From positions 232,145 to 296,144 of the forward strand of contig NW_006768771.1 in NCBI RefSeq assembly GCF_000204055.1: a stretch of DNA of 64,000 bases, read 5' to 3'. This document shows positions 22,240-33,281 of the stretch, piece after piece. The notes below the pieces were generated by a model. That model worked only from the letters and a program-made list of their open reading frames with translations, did not search any database and was not told where the DNA came from. This DNA comes from Melampsora larici-populina 98AG31 (taxonomy: Eukaryota > Basidiomycota > Pucciniomycetes > Pucciniales > Melampsoraceae). The position numbers were made by a program, and so were the translations under genes. Positions within the stretch are counted from its first letter, which is position 1. Each line of letters starts with the position of its first letter.

Positions 22240-24375
22240 TCAAGTGCTTTCCGCGCTTTTGGTTTGAAGGTGATGTAAGAATTTAGGGACACCCTTGTAA
22301 ATGTCTTCGGCATGAGCAAACGGCACACCCATGCGGTGAAACAGATCGATGGTGTAAGTGCCACGGTCCAAAAGCCGACTGAAGGTGTCGATACCTTTGT
22401 TTTTCAAGACATCGCGAGTCTTGGTCATGTCCGTATGGATACCTGTAAATTGGAGGAACTCCTTAAAGTTGGGTGTGACACCTGGGGGGAGCGAGAGAGA
22501 GCGAGACACCGGGGGGGTCACCGAGGGCGGTGTTGCCGCCACAACAGGGGCAAAACACGGGGGCGGATTGGTGGGAGGGAAAGGTGTGCCGTAATAGTTG
22601 TTGTGCACCACGGTCGAACCAACAGGCGTGGCTTTGGCGGTCGACGCTGAACCAGGGGGTAGACTCAAGCCGAGGAGCCGCACCTTCTCGCGCTCGTAGT
22701 CGCAGACGTCTATCCACTGAAAACCGGGGCGCTTCATTGGCGGATTAACCTTGTCCACACCGGGGACTCCATCGGCCTGTGAGGCATGAAACATCAAGTC
22801 AGGTGATACAAGAGGATGAGACAGGCCAAAATCAGAAAAGGAGAAGAGTACGTACCCAGTCGTTTGCCCACGTCCGGATGCGTGAGGTGTTGAGGAGTAC
22901 CACCTTGCTCGTATCTTTCGGATTGGGAACGCAGGTCACGTTCTCCCCGGTTTTGAAGTCCTTTTTGAATTGGGTCATGAGAGTACGTCGGTTGCGCTCT
23001 CCCGCCTTCAGAATGGCAGACTTAAATAAGAGGGAACAACCGGGGTCAGTTTGGTCTGTGTCAGGAGGGAGAGACGTAAAGTAAAGGAGAGAAAATGACC
23101 CCTTCAGAGGCGTCGGAAGCGTCCTTGTCAGACTCGTCAGAATTGGGCGCAGTGTCTTTGCAAGCAGCCTTCAGAGCTCGCAGGGCCATTTGAGTCTTGA
23201 CGGGATTCTCATGGATTATCTTGAATCCCATGGTGGTGGACTCGGGTACAGACAACGCCGCATGAATGAACTCTTTGAAAGACTCGTGATCGGTTATTGA
23301 CACATTAGCCTTGGCCTTGTGCTGCTTGGCCCGATGGATAAAACCCTGGATGGCCAGCTCGTCAGCGAGCCAAGCACGGTGGAGGGCCTCAGATACTTGC
23401 GGGAGCTGTTTTTCGCAAGCCTGGAACAGGAGACGTTTGAATATCACAAAAGGTGTATGCTTTGCCCAAAGAATGAGCTTGATAGTAAGCCTGGGGTTGA
23501 AGTTAGAGTACTTCAGCTTGGAAGACTTGACACGGTTAGCTCGAGGACCGCCTGGAGTTCGTTTGCGACGTGAGTTGGGTGGGTCCACCTCGGGTACGAC
23601 AAGTTGCCAGAGGTTGAATTGAACCGTGAAGGTTCGTTCTTCATTGGGCACATCCGGTACATTCGAGGTGGTAGACAGAGCAGGAGTAGGTAGTCCGGAG
23701 CCACTGGGTTTGTCATCAAGGCCGTCACCGGAAAGCTCTACATGTACCACATACTCGGAAACATCAGTTGATGTTTGTCCTCGAGGCTTCCAAAAAAAAC
23801 TTACCATCATCAATAGGTGCCAACTCGTCCTTGTCATCAGACAGGTTGAGCTTGGAGGCCCCTCTTTTCAGAGGAGACCTTTGCACAGGGCGAGATCCAG
23901 ATGATAATAAACGGCTTGGAGCCAAAGGAGTGTATTGTGACAATGGGGACGCAGTGAAGATGGAAGGGTTAATGTGGGGATTGATTGAGGACATCAAGGA
24001 CAAGGGCGACATGGTGCAAGGGGACAGGTGAGCAGGACTACGGCCAATAACATGGTTCATCAATGTGTGATCATAACGGGGGGGTGGAGCATCACTGAAA
24101 CACAACAAATTTGCCAATCAGTTTCTCAACTGTTCAGCGGAGGTCATCGCATGACTCACCGGGTTCCGGGACGCGTGGATGCTTGCATCAAGGGCATGAG
24201 CGGAGGTGAGGGTGAGATCCTACATGGTGGAAAGACGTCAGCCAAACCGCATGGTGACAAGAACCAATTCTAGGAAAAGCTCACCGGTTGCTACTGTAAC
24301 TTTGAGATTGAGCCAAGAGTGCCTGGTAACTACGAGTGCGGATCGGAGGTGATCTGATCTGATTGATACGTCCAT
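22240..24375 (-). CDS. Second gene of the Tc1-type element, function unknown
   Basis: Minus-strand gene with at least four well-phased exons: 23805-24094, 23100-23737, 22856-23020 and 22240-22776 (stop at 22240-22242). Probable further 5' exons are 24160-24219 and one ending at 24285, whose start I cannot fix. Frame is preserved across every junction with no internal stop, giving at least 540 residues. The N-terminal part is Pro/Ser-rich. The middle has FTVQFNLWQLVVPEVDPPNSRRKRT, a basic patch, and a helical region (PFVIFKRLLFQACEKQL...). The tail is Pro-rich and then GIDTFSRLLDRGTYTIDLFHRMGVPFAHAEDIYKG. I recognise no domain. The lack of stops contrasts with most neighbouring genes and suggests recent constraint or recent arrival. 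Role in transposition (DNA binding, partner protein) is only a guess. Confidence 0.72.
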
Positions 24376-24890
24376 CGGTAGGCCTGCAGGTTTTTTCGAA
24401 TATGAGGAGTTTGGATTTGCAAAGTTAGAAATCGGGGAAAGGCAAGGCAAGATTGAGACCAAGGCATACAATGATTGGTTGGGAATACGGTGGTGGACCA
24501 TGATGCAAACTGCTGTCTTGATTGGAAAATAGGGATGATTGTGCGTTTTGAGTTGACCACATGATAGCAAAAGGCCTCTTTTGTAGTCCTTGAAGAGAAC
24601 GAGCAAGTTGTGGTTGAAGAAATCCCTGGCTGGGTAGAGATTTATGGCATGGACCAGATCCATGGGTGGCTCGAATTCATTGGCTGGCTTAAGATTCATG
24701 GCTGGCCTTCATTTGACAAAATTGGTTGATGATTGAATGTCAGAACCAAAGAAAGGGTGTCCGACCGGTGATGGATGCTGAGGTGGGGTCGAGTTATTTG
24801 TGCATATTGTGTGAGATTGTTTGTCATGAAGATGGGGTGTAGAGAGTTGAACTGCGCGGACAAACAACCCAAGCGCTATCGAACTGGATG
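24376..24890. other. Promoter-side spacer of the second Tc1-element gene
   Basis: Between the unresolved 5' exon and the right terminal repeat. It may contain first exon(s) and promoter; no start codon could be tied to the downstream frame. Confidence 0.4.
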
Positions 24891-25052
24891 TTGGGGTGGG
24901 ACAGGTGTCGAGTATGTTGGACCTTCTGAGCTAGGTTAAGCTAGGCTGTACTTACCACCTGTACAGCCCTGTACAGCCTGTATCTGGTTGGTGGCGTGCC
25001 ACAAACAAACAAAATTTTTTTGCGAACATGACATGAAAAAGCAGAACAGCTG
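24891..25052. repeat. Tc1-type element right terminal inverted repeat
   Basis: Mirror of the left terminal repeat; the two differ mainly in the outer 45 bp. Confidence 0.85.
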
Positions 25053-25367
25053 TGTAAGAAAACAAACAGCGGAAAAGCAGAAAGCGAAGCAACACAAAAT
25101 TAAAAGAACTACTCAAGTCACATAGGACTTATTCCCAAAGCAGCCAACATACATAATCATAACACCTTTTCGTAACTATCTTCTATTTCTAACCTGATAC
25201 GTAAACAACTTCACAATTTAATTTGATTTCTAACCTGATTCGTAAACAACTTCACAAATTTAATTTGTTGATGATTCTGTTCATGATGTTGTATTCTCTT
25301 CGAGCGTAAACTAAAACAAACACCTGAAATCCTTGACACATAAGCACAACTAATACCACAATAGTTT

Positions 25368-26500
25368 GGTTTATATTTGTTGAAGTTTCATCATGATGGC
25401 AATACATTGCCCAGATGTGGATGATCCATTGGTTCACTTCAAGTTGAGCCAACCACAGCAACAGATACATGAGGAGCATTCTTCAGAGAAGAAACCAAAC
25501 ATTGATTGCAATAATATGAAGTGTTTGTAACAATCAGTGGCACAATGCGTTATATGTCTCTTTGCCTCATTGAGATGGAAAGTTCCAGAGTTTGAACCAT
25601 GGAAAGTTTTTATACACCTTCATTGAATTTGGAGGATAAATTGACCACATTCCACTCTAAATCTTTGAAAACTCTACATCCATCCTGAAGCCTGACATTC
25701 TCCAAATCTATGTTAGAGCTTAAAGCAAAAAGACAGAAAAAAGATTCTTGAAATGATTCAGAGGCAAAATATCTCACTGGATTGCAGGGAATTTGGACAA
25801 CTACCGTGAATACTGTAGATCTCTGCATTGGCTACAGGAGAGATTTAGAGCCAGAGGTCTGGATAATACTTCACAACATTAAGTGTGTTGCAGAAGTTAT
25901 GTAGCTCTCCCTCACCATTATTTCAATTTTCTGCCGGTCCCACAACCACTGTATGATCTTCTCACTAAGGACCATCTCAGTAAGTTATGTTGGACTCAAT
26001 GAAGTGAAGGTTGCATCTACTGGCAGTTTAATGAAAGAAGTCTCAAGTTTCCAACTTAATATCAGAGCATATCACAATGTGTGAGATTCACTTTTTTAAA
26101 AGGGACTCCAATGGATGAGTTGGTCATTGGTCATCGTTTCAAAATAAAAGGCCACTGGGTGCCCAAACATGGTTCAATTTTATCACCACCGGATGGCGGA
26201 TATTAAATATTGCTTTGCCAAAATATATATAATGGCTTTCAAAATTGTAGATGAGGTGTGGGCTGTGGCATTGGATAAAGATGCCTTGCTTCAAGATTGA
26301 TCCAGTGATTACAAAATAACTTTATATAGATTTATTTACAAGTACAATCCATATACCAAACAGTTTAGAATGGCTTACAATATCAATGGTTGAAAGAAGT
26401 AAAATATTGTGTGATGTTGTATGTGAAATGTGTGAGGATGTGAAAAATACAGTGAGCGCGGCGGGCTGCCCATGTTGCTCTAGTTACAGATTATCTATAA
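25368..26500. other. Unassigned sequence
   Basis: AT-rich with many stops in all frames. I see no domain, LTR or inverted repeat that I can defend. Confidence 0.3.
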
Positions 26501-27284
26501 ACATTTAACATGTGATTGAAACTTACACAAGTGAAGCAGCTCATTAGTAACATTTACATCTATACATAGCACATCATTTATAATCGAATCAATTATTACT
26601 CATCATTGTTAATAAGAAAACCATTAAGATAAATTGAATCACTGCAAGATCAGCTTATTGGTAAACTTCACAGTAGCATCTCACAGCAAAATTGATCATA
26701 CTAAAAGACTTGGCAGAGAAGGATTGCATAAGAAAGCTGGGTATATGAGCAATGAATCACTTGTAGAAGATTTACATATCACATTACATCATACTACATG
26801 TTTGTACTAGCTAAAATGGCTCAAAATGGTGAAACATTTCAGTCATATATTTGGTTTTTCAAAGCTGTTGACCATTATTAATTGTAAAATCAGCTATATA
26901 AGGCTTGGACTTTGTCCCACTTTTGTATTTTTCCCTTTCTTCTTCATCTATGATAAAGTGTTACCACAGTCCTAGTTCATTTAAACTGCCCTTATTAATC
27001 AATAAGAGAATTTGTTTTATTGGTCTTATAAGCTAAAAGCTTCATTTGGAATAACACTTTTGTGTTGAGAATTTCTCTGGTGCCTTTTTATCAAGATACT
27101 TTTCTCTTTTATCATAGTCCTGGTTATTTTTCTCTGCTATCAGGAGACTTGAATCACAAAGTCCAGTTCGTTAAAGATTCTCAGAAAGAGCAGTCTCAGA
27201 CACCTTCTGTAAAGGAATTATATTTACAGATTATACTCTTTCAAGGACTGTATAGCCCTTGTTGTGCTATCAGTACCACATTGT
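26500..27284 (+). repeat. Divergent LTR-like sequence related to the gypsy LTR
   Basis: Shares scattered blocks with 30520-30993: GCTGTTGAC, TATAA boxes, GAGAATTTCTCTGGTGCC-like text, and a terminal CTTGTTG.GCT...TACCACAT. The boundary is approximate. It would be a remnant of a relative of the gypsy element, disrupted by the MULE-like insertion at 27313. Confidence 0.4.
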
Positions 27285-27601
27285 TTGAGAGACTTAATGG
27301 TAAATTGGCTAAGGATCCCACTATTTAGCGCCCTCGGAGCAGTATCCGGCGCCCCTTCTCGGGTCGGACACCAGGCTACAAACCTTTCTGGCGCCCCTTC
27401 CTACAAAAAGGGGCTCCTTATTTGATCATAAGGGGCACCCACGATCTTTACTTCATCTCCTCTATTTATCCTCCATTGATCTTGGTCAGTCAAGGATTTC
27501 CTCTTTTGTACACGTAGACAACACCAATCTAACTATCTGAAGTAAGCAAAGTCGATACAGAGCCATTGTCACTTTGATAAAAGTGCAACAAGCTGAGCTC
27601 G

Positions 27602-27970
27602 ATGAACACCCAAGACCGTATGCATTGCATAAACATATCTCAATTAGTCAACCAACAAGTCGCTCATCATCTCCTAGCTTTCAAGATGATCATTCCTTTA
27701 CTTGAAAACCCCACTGATGATTCAGTCCAGATTGCGGTTGGTTTCACCAAAGAAGTTGGTGCTTTCTTTTCGGAGGCTGAACCTAAAGCCAATAACAGTG
27801 TTTATGAACGATCCCGTTCAATATTACATGAAGCTACTATTAGCAAACGAGTTCAATACATGATTGAAGTCTTATTTCAAGTTTGTAAGTATTGATTCAA
27901 GGATAATCCAGTCTTGCCTGAAGGATTGGATCCTGTTCAAGAGGACAATATCATTACTCATCATACCAGA
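27602..27970 (+). pseudogene. Captured fragment of the pre-mRNA-splicing factor CWC22 gene
   Basis: The translation runs LVNQQVAHHLLAFKMIIPLL, ENPTDDSVQIAVGFTKEVGAF, KANNSVYERSRSILHEATI, KRVQYMIEVLFQV. After a TGA at 27893-27895 it continues FKDNPVLPEGLDPVQEDNIITH. This order and these words (NQQVAH, PTDDSV, VGAF, PKANN, ILHE, KRVQYMIEVLFQV, FKDNP..PEGLD) are those of the MIF4G domain of CWC22, a conserved spliceosome protein that loads the exon junction complex in animals. Only about 120 codons are present, without the N-terminal MIF4G half or the MA3 domain. The TGA stands at a normally basic residue and the adjacent Arg is Cys (CGT to TGT), both in TCG context. It is a captured pseudogene fragment, not the host copy. 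Confidence 0.88.
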
Positions 27971-28019
27971 GGCAGAAAACAAAACAAAACAAAACAAAAG
28001 GACACAAACTACAAAAACA

Positions 28020-28480
28020 AACATACCACAACTGTAGAGTGTCCAACATAAGAAACAGACTATCAATCCTGATTTATTGAATTCACAAAGTAAGGAAGAA
28101 GATTCATTGATATGGACTTTCAAGCTGTCTGATCTGATTTGTGACATGGTTTGCAGAGCGAGCTCGATATGCTTGAGCTTTAGCCTTGTAAGAGTTGAAG
28201 TGAAAAACTTTGAGATGATTCCAGACCACAAGAGGATCATGAACAATTTGCATATCTCTAGTAGTTGGATCTCTAACAGTTAGTTCATCTCCGACATGTT
28301 CATCATTGACTCCATCACCAAATTGAGAATCGAAGTCGTAATGTGAAATTTGATTTTCTTCTGTTTCTCATCAGTAAGAGATTCATCTCGATGGACCTTC
28401 CTGTCTATTTAGTCTCCATATTGTAAAGATTTGATAGCTTCATGAAAAAGAAGACTGGGAGAAAGTGGAACAATGGTAGG
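28020..28480 (-). pseudogene. Copia gag fragment inside the MULE-like element
   Basis: Minus-strand translation gives LKHIELALQTMSQIRSDSLKVHINESSSLL and, further upstream in pieces, HEAIKSLQYGD and DESLTDEKQKKIKFHITTSILN. These align with copia B Gag (LKHVETALLTMTQLGSDNLKTHIDKFSTLL; HESIESLGYESYLDIK; TSLTEEKHKMIRFLLSTWILN). The fragment is frameshifted. It derives from a copia B relative, not from copia B itself, given the divergence. Confidence 0.78.
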
Positions 28481-29037
28481 TAATGCAAGTGAACAAAGGC
28501 CTGAAGAGCTCTTTACAGTTTGTCAGGTGATGATGATGATTGAAAAAAACGAGTTGGATTTGGTAAAGGACAGGGTTCATGAGAGCAAAAGTTTTGTCTT
28601 CCGGATCTGCCTCTTATCTCTATAGGTTGTTGTGTAGTGTGTTGTTGGGGTGGGTATGGTTGTTTGAAGTGGTGATCAGTGGGTGAAAGGGATAGAAGAA
28701 AAAATTGGACAAGGGAAGAAAGTGCGAGGGAGAGGGCGCAAGGGGCTTACGTTAAGCTTGGTTCCATGGCTTGAAGGGCCAATGTCCGTGCATGCAAAGG
28801 GCCGGTCCGGGCACAAAACAATTTAGGTGCCCTTTTGTTTGTTTTGATGATATTTGCAGCCCCATCAAGGATGGAAGGGCACCAAATAGGTCAACTAACA
28901 GTTTAATTGGGGCTCATTTGTGAGTTTGTGCCCTCTTAGGGAGTTGGGTGTCAGCGGGTCACACGGGTTTTGGTGAAAACCCGGGGGGCTCCGGATATCA
29001 GCCAAGGGGGCGCTAAATAGTGGGATCCATTGGCTAA

Positions 29038-30520
29038 ACTACCAAATAATAATCATCCTAGTAAGTTCGTAATATCAACTAAATAAAAGATTTTGTCTGA
29101 ACTGACAAAAGTACGGTAGATTCCCGCAAATTGACAAGACTCAGGAAGTTCACCTTAGAGCAGAACCTGCGGCCAGTTGTCAATATCTTATGCAAATCTC
29201 TTCCAGGAGACATTGCTACAAGGATTTTGAAGTTTTTGGATCCCAGTGGTGGACCATGAGGCAGTACCTCCGGATACAATGCTCAAACAGGCATCCCTGT
29301 ACATGCGGAGCCCGTCTATCACTACAACAAGAAAAAAGCCAAGACCCTGGACTACAACACCCACGAGAACCTGCCACGCCTTTGTGGTGATCTATATATG
29401 GGATCAATCAAAGAATTCATCATTAGTTAGTTTCCCAAGTTATGAGAAAACTTCAGTGTAGCAGAAAATTCAAAATGGGGGTTTTAGATCAATTGAAGCT
29501 CTTCTAGGCTTATGTGTTGGTCATTCGGTCAAGATTATGTCATCATATTTCACAAAGATCATTACAATCATCATAGTTTATTCACAATCATATTGCAAGA
29601 AGGCAGAACAGAAAAAGATAAGAACAATTCAAAAATATAGGTATACAGGCTTGGAAATGGGTTTTAGGGTAGTAATATTAGGTTTATAAGTTTTTTTTAG
29701 GTTAGAATATGAAAGAACAACACTGTATTATACTGCAACAACTTTAATCTCAAAGTTTGATAAGGAGAAACACAAGTTATTAGAGGAAAGGTACTTTTGT
29801 AAGGATGGTAAACAAGGGTTATACGTGTAATTTACATATGTAATGGTGGTAGTAGTGAAATTTAGGGTTGTCAAGAGGATTTTCTGGGATTATTAAGGTT
29901 ATAGAGGATGATTTCATATAACATGAGCAAGAAAGAAGGAGTAACAGCTGTGAAAAGTAGTGAAAATGGGTGAATTTTGTTGAAAATGAAGGTTTTCAGC
30001 GTATGACATATGCCAAATAACATCCAATTGTGATGGTAGATAGCTCATTCAATGCAAAAGAGTGGATCACATAATGTATAAGCTTCAAATCACTAGTAGT
30101 GGAGGTGTATAAACAAAGTTATAAGGGAAATAAGAAATTGGTGTGAACTTTGAATTTACAGTCACAAGCATACATGTAACACTAAAACCCTTAACTTTAC
30201 AGCTCAATAACTCAGTCATCACTCATCAGAAACACATGATATGGCACCATTTATTGATCAGCATCACAACCTCTACAAGATACACTTTAGTAATCCAAAA
30301 TTGGACCCCATCTGAAAAAATTTGTAATCTCAAAAACTGGGTTTCAGCTAGTTTACAAGGAAAAAAACACCTGTATTCATCATAAGAAGTGCTGTACATC
30401 ATATAACTACATCATTGATCACTTTTGGCTGTGTGAATTACATCATACATTAGTGATCATTACATTGCGTCATCATATGGTCTTTAGGGTTCTTCAGGCA
30501 GATTTGGCTGTTTTTGAGGC
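29038..30520. other. Unassigned AT-rich sequence before the gypsy LTR
   Basis: No ORF has supportable homology. It may include the first part of the gypsy 5' LTR, whose start I could not define because the partner 3' LTR is not recognisable. Confidence 0.3.
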
Positions 30521-30529
30521 TGTTGACTA

Positions 30530-30993
30530 TTGTAGGAGTTTTTACATGTGGATATAAATACTCTCTGATGATTTTGGGATTGTTGTTTCCTTTTCTGCAT
30601 CTTATCCCTTTGTTGTAGTGTTATAAATCATTATTTATTTACTACATTTGTACCAAGATCACTTAAATACGGCCTTTCAAAACAAGGAGAAATTTATTTA
30701 TGTGTGTTCAAGGCTATAAGTCTCTTTGGGAATAATACTGACAACAGTATTGCTAGTAATAAAAATTGTTTGTAGACCTTTGCGCTTAAGATCTGGAATA
30801 GTACTTATACAAGTACTGAGAACATTTCTCTGGTGCCTTTTATCTATTTCTCTGTTATCACAAAGTGGTCAGCAAGTGCCCTTGTGCTGGTTTCCTTGAA
30901 GAAGGCAGTCTTTAGGCAACTTCTACTATTCTTACGTAGTAGATTATCCCTTCTTAGGCATTGTAAAGCTCTTGTTGAGCTTTAAATACTACA
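30530..30993 (+). repeat. Gypsy G 5' LTR, 3' portion
   Basis: Sequence ending TTTAAATACTACA just before the primer-binding site, with possible TATA-like ATATAAATA near 30553. The upstream boundary is unknown. Confidence 0.55.
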
Positions 30994-30995
30994 TA

Positions 30996-31012
30996 TTGGT
31001 GACTCCGCTGGG
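30996..31012 (+). promoter_or_regulatory. Gypsy G primer-binding site
   Basis: TGGTGACTCCGCTGGGG directly follows the LTR end; the TGG start and position are those of a tRNA primer site. The region 31013-31380 is an AT-rich leader. Confidence 0.6.
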
Positions 31013-31379
31013 GCTTTTACTTTCAACAAGCAACAGCCGTCATTTATATTTAATAATTCCCTTAATCATTATCTTAAAACATCCACAATTTATTATTAAA
31101 ATTAACTATCAAATTAACAATAAATCAAAACTCAACATTTCAAAATACAACTATTATCATCAAGAATTAATTATAATTAATCAATTCATATCAAAATTAA
31201 TCATATATATACTATTCAACAATAATTCATCTTTGAAATTCATAATATAATTCAAAAACCATGCATATCTTTAAAATAATTACCACCTTCAAAATCATCA
31301 ATATTCTGAGTTGTCTTTATTCAATAACATATTTCATTATATCAAAAGAATAATCTGTCTTCAGTTATTCAAATTCATC

Positions 31380-32382
31380 ATCAAGAAGTAGCAGATGAGG
31401 GAGATTCAGAATTAGATCTACCACCAACATCTCATTATAAAAGAACTTCATGTGCAAGCAAAACTTATGTTCAAGAAAATCTTCTTAATTATTCCACATC
31501 TTCACCATCTGGATCTTTACCACCACCTCCAGGACCTGCTTCAAGATCAACAATTTGTGGAAAACAACATGAAGAAACTGTGTCTGAGGATCCAAGACCT
31601 CCTACAGCAATTATTGGCTTTAGAGAACAGGAAGCATTATTACCCTCTGACCAGGAGGAAGAACCTGATTGGCAATAACAGTTTTTTAATCAACAACCAT
31701 ATTATTTACAAAGAGAGAAAGAAATGGCTGATATGATAAATTTAATAAGAATTAAGGAAGAAAATGGGAAGAAGGAAAAGAGTGACGAGGTTATTAAGGT
31801 TGTGAAGAAAGGAAAAGGAAAGAATATAACAAAGAAGATTGTTAAAGAAGAAGAAAGTGATGGGGATTCTAGCACCTCAAGTAGTTCAAGTGATGAATCA
31901 AGTTCTACTCCAGAAGAAAGTGATGAAGATAAAAATAATGAAAGGTGTAGAAGTCATATGAAACCACAAAAAATTGACAATTCTGACACAAGTGTGAGAT
32001 TTGAAGTTGGAGGAAATGTCAAGAAGTTTATTATCAATTTGGTGCTTCAGAACTTGATATGGTTAGACAATTTACCAGTCTTGTTGTTGGAGAGGAACTT
32101 GAGGAAGAAATACATGATATGGAAGGATGGGGAGCGGGAGAATGGAGTTGGAAGAAGGTTAAAGAACAATTAATTGCAAGATATCAGACTACCACGCAGC
32201 AGCCAAGATATTCTATTGATCCTTTAAGGACTTTATCTCAAAGGACTATGAGAAATGGAGGTGTTATGTGGAAAATTGAATATCAAACTTTTAGAATTAA
32301 CTTTGATAAGATTCATCAATATTTGGCTAGACATGATTTTATGGATTCAAATGACAAAGAGGTGGCACAGTATTTTTATAAA
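31380..32382 (+). pseudogene. gag: Gypsy G Gag, N-terminal part
   Basis: Starting near 31380 the frame reads DEGDSELDLPPTSHYKRTSC, a Pro/Ser-rich stretch (SPSGSLPPPPGP) and LLPSDQEEEPDWQ, then TAA at 31676. It continues in frame through KEMADMINLIRIKEEN and a Ser/Glu/Asp-rich tract. After a frameshift near 32050 comes the capsid-like segment DMVRQFTSLVVGEELEEEIHD, WGAGEWSWKKVKEQLIARYQ and KEVAQYFYK. The last codon AAA is the target site of the CACTA insertion; the protein resumes at 45053 with AFSDELHKKF. Typical of rust-type gypsy Gag with a capsid-like fold (inference). Confidence 0.75.
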
Positions 32383-32424
32383 CACCAGCTCCATTCTCGT
32401 GTAGCACGTCGACGTGCACACACG
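32383..32424. repeat. CACTA element left terminal inverted repeat
   Basis: CACCA start, then GTGTAGCACGTCGACGTGC and ACACACG. It contains the perfect palindrome GCACGTCGACGTGC (32403-32416). From 32425 to 33281 lies a non-coding subterminal region with scattered GAACAGAGCGGTCAC/AGTTTCTGTTTCAGTGACC-type motifs and the promoter of gene 1. Confidence 0.9.
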
Positions 32425-33281
32425 AAGAATGTCCTGTAGAAGCGTGATACAAGCTTCGAACAGGTCTTTAGAAAACAGCTAGGACTCCCTTTGTTGAATC
32501 AATCAGACGGTGAGACCGTAAGAGACATAGGGAGTCTGAGGTGTCTGATCTTGTCTGTTCAGCGTGTTGTCTGCGACAACGGCTAACGGCTGTGCCGGGC
32601 ACGTCACCAGTTTGGTTTCTTACAAAATACCTCGACTATCTGATTGAACAGTTGAAAAGCTTGCCTTTGAGTCCTACCATAGACATCTGTGGACTATCAC
32701 CTGTCTTGCGAGCAGTTTCAGTTTCTGTTTCAGTGACCTGAAGTTGAACAGAGCGGTCACAATGTCTTAGGCAATATATACCAACAAAACTGCATAAACA
32801 GCAATGTGATGCTCGCAAATGTGTCTTAGAATCGAAAGAAACTGACCACCTGTGGCATGTTCTCATATTCGGTTTCTGTTGGTGAGGAAGTTCAACAGAA
32901 CATTCTTGAATTTATATGAGATAAAGCCGCACACACAGCGGTCGTTTGAATCTGACTCTCGCCTAGGCACTTGATGTTATCACGGCAAACGAGTCTTAGC
33001 TTCAACAGAAACCTCTCTTCAATGTTGATCAACAAAAACTACAAACCTTTGGCTTGCCCGCCCACCTATTCCGAGGTACCTTGAGACATACCATCGTGCT
33101 TTCATCACATATTTATATTGTGGTCTCTTGCTCTCGTGTGGGCTTCAAACTCACAAGACTTGTTGATTTCCTTGTGATCATCCGCACACATCATTCTTTG
33201 ATCTGAATAAGTTCATTTTCATTTTCCAAATCGTCGTATATTGCTACAAAAGATTCCATTTCATTGCTACATAAATTCAAA

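Larger units (their letters stand above)
20045..25052. mobile_element. 5.0-kb Tc1-type transposon with two convergent genes
   Basis: The ends are inverted repeats of about 160 bp (CAGCTGTTCTGCTTTTT... on both). They sit at a TA target: TA at 20043-20044, and TG (an apparently mutated TA) at 25053-25054. Comparison with the intact copia B LTR (CTACTTATAAG) fixes the insertion point. Inside are a DD34E transposase gene (+) and a multi-exon gene (-) of unknown function, tail to tail. Tc1/mariner elements usually carry one gene in under 2.5 kb, so the size and second gene are unusual. Confidence 0.9.
8439..25362 (-). mobile_element. Copia B: minus-strand Ty1/copia element split by two nested elements
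   Basis: Two near-identical LTRs bracket a minus-strand gag-pol (15084-19656). Without its inserts each LTR is about 620-635 bp. The left LTR (8439-15060) contains copia A; the right LTR (19716-25362) contains the Tc1-type element. Joining the LTR halves across each insert reproduces the other LTR. The LTR ends read TGTGAGGTTTG...CCACAAT on the + strand. AGTTT lies on both sides (8434-8438 and 25363-25367) as a possible 5-bp TSD. On the minus strand a primer-binding-like TGGTAGCAAGAG follows the upstream LTR (about 19715-19701), and a GGGGGCG polypurine run precedes the downstream one (15061-15075). Coding decay shows it is dead. Confidence 0.88.
19716..25362 (-). repeat. Copia B upstream (5') LTR, interrupted by the Tc1-type element
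   Basis: LTR sequence occupies 19716-20044 and 25055-25362; the left LTR of copia B gives the uninterrupted order. The break falls at a TA dinucleotide, as expected for Tc1/mariner insertion. Confidence 0.87.
27313..29028. mobile_element. Pack-MULE-like element carrying captured gene fragments (9-bp TSD)
   Basis: Ends are inverted repeats GGATCCCACTATTTAGCGCCC with similarity further in, flanked by a perfect 9-bp duplication ATTGGCTAA (27304-27312, 29029-29037). A 9-bp TSD is typical of Mutator-like elements. No transposase is present. It contains a piece of a CWC22 gene (+) and a piece of copia gag (-), so it behaves like a gene-capturing Pack-MULE. Superfamily is inferred from TSD length only. 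Confidence 0.82.

Noticed and set aside
27602..27970. Intact host CWC22 gene
   Set aside because: Only a central fragment is present, it has a stop, and it sits within a TIR/TSD-bounded element together with a copia fragment.
30972..31250. Ile/Asn-rich ORF after the gypsy primer site
   Set aside because: Very AT-rich leader; composition explains the open frame and no Gag motif appears until about 31380.
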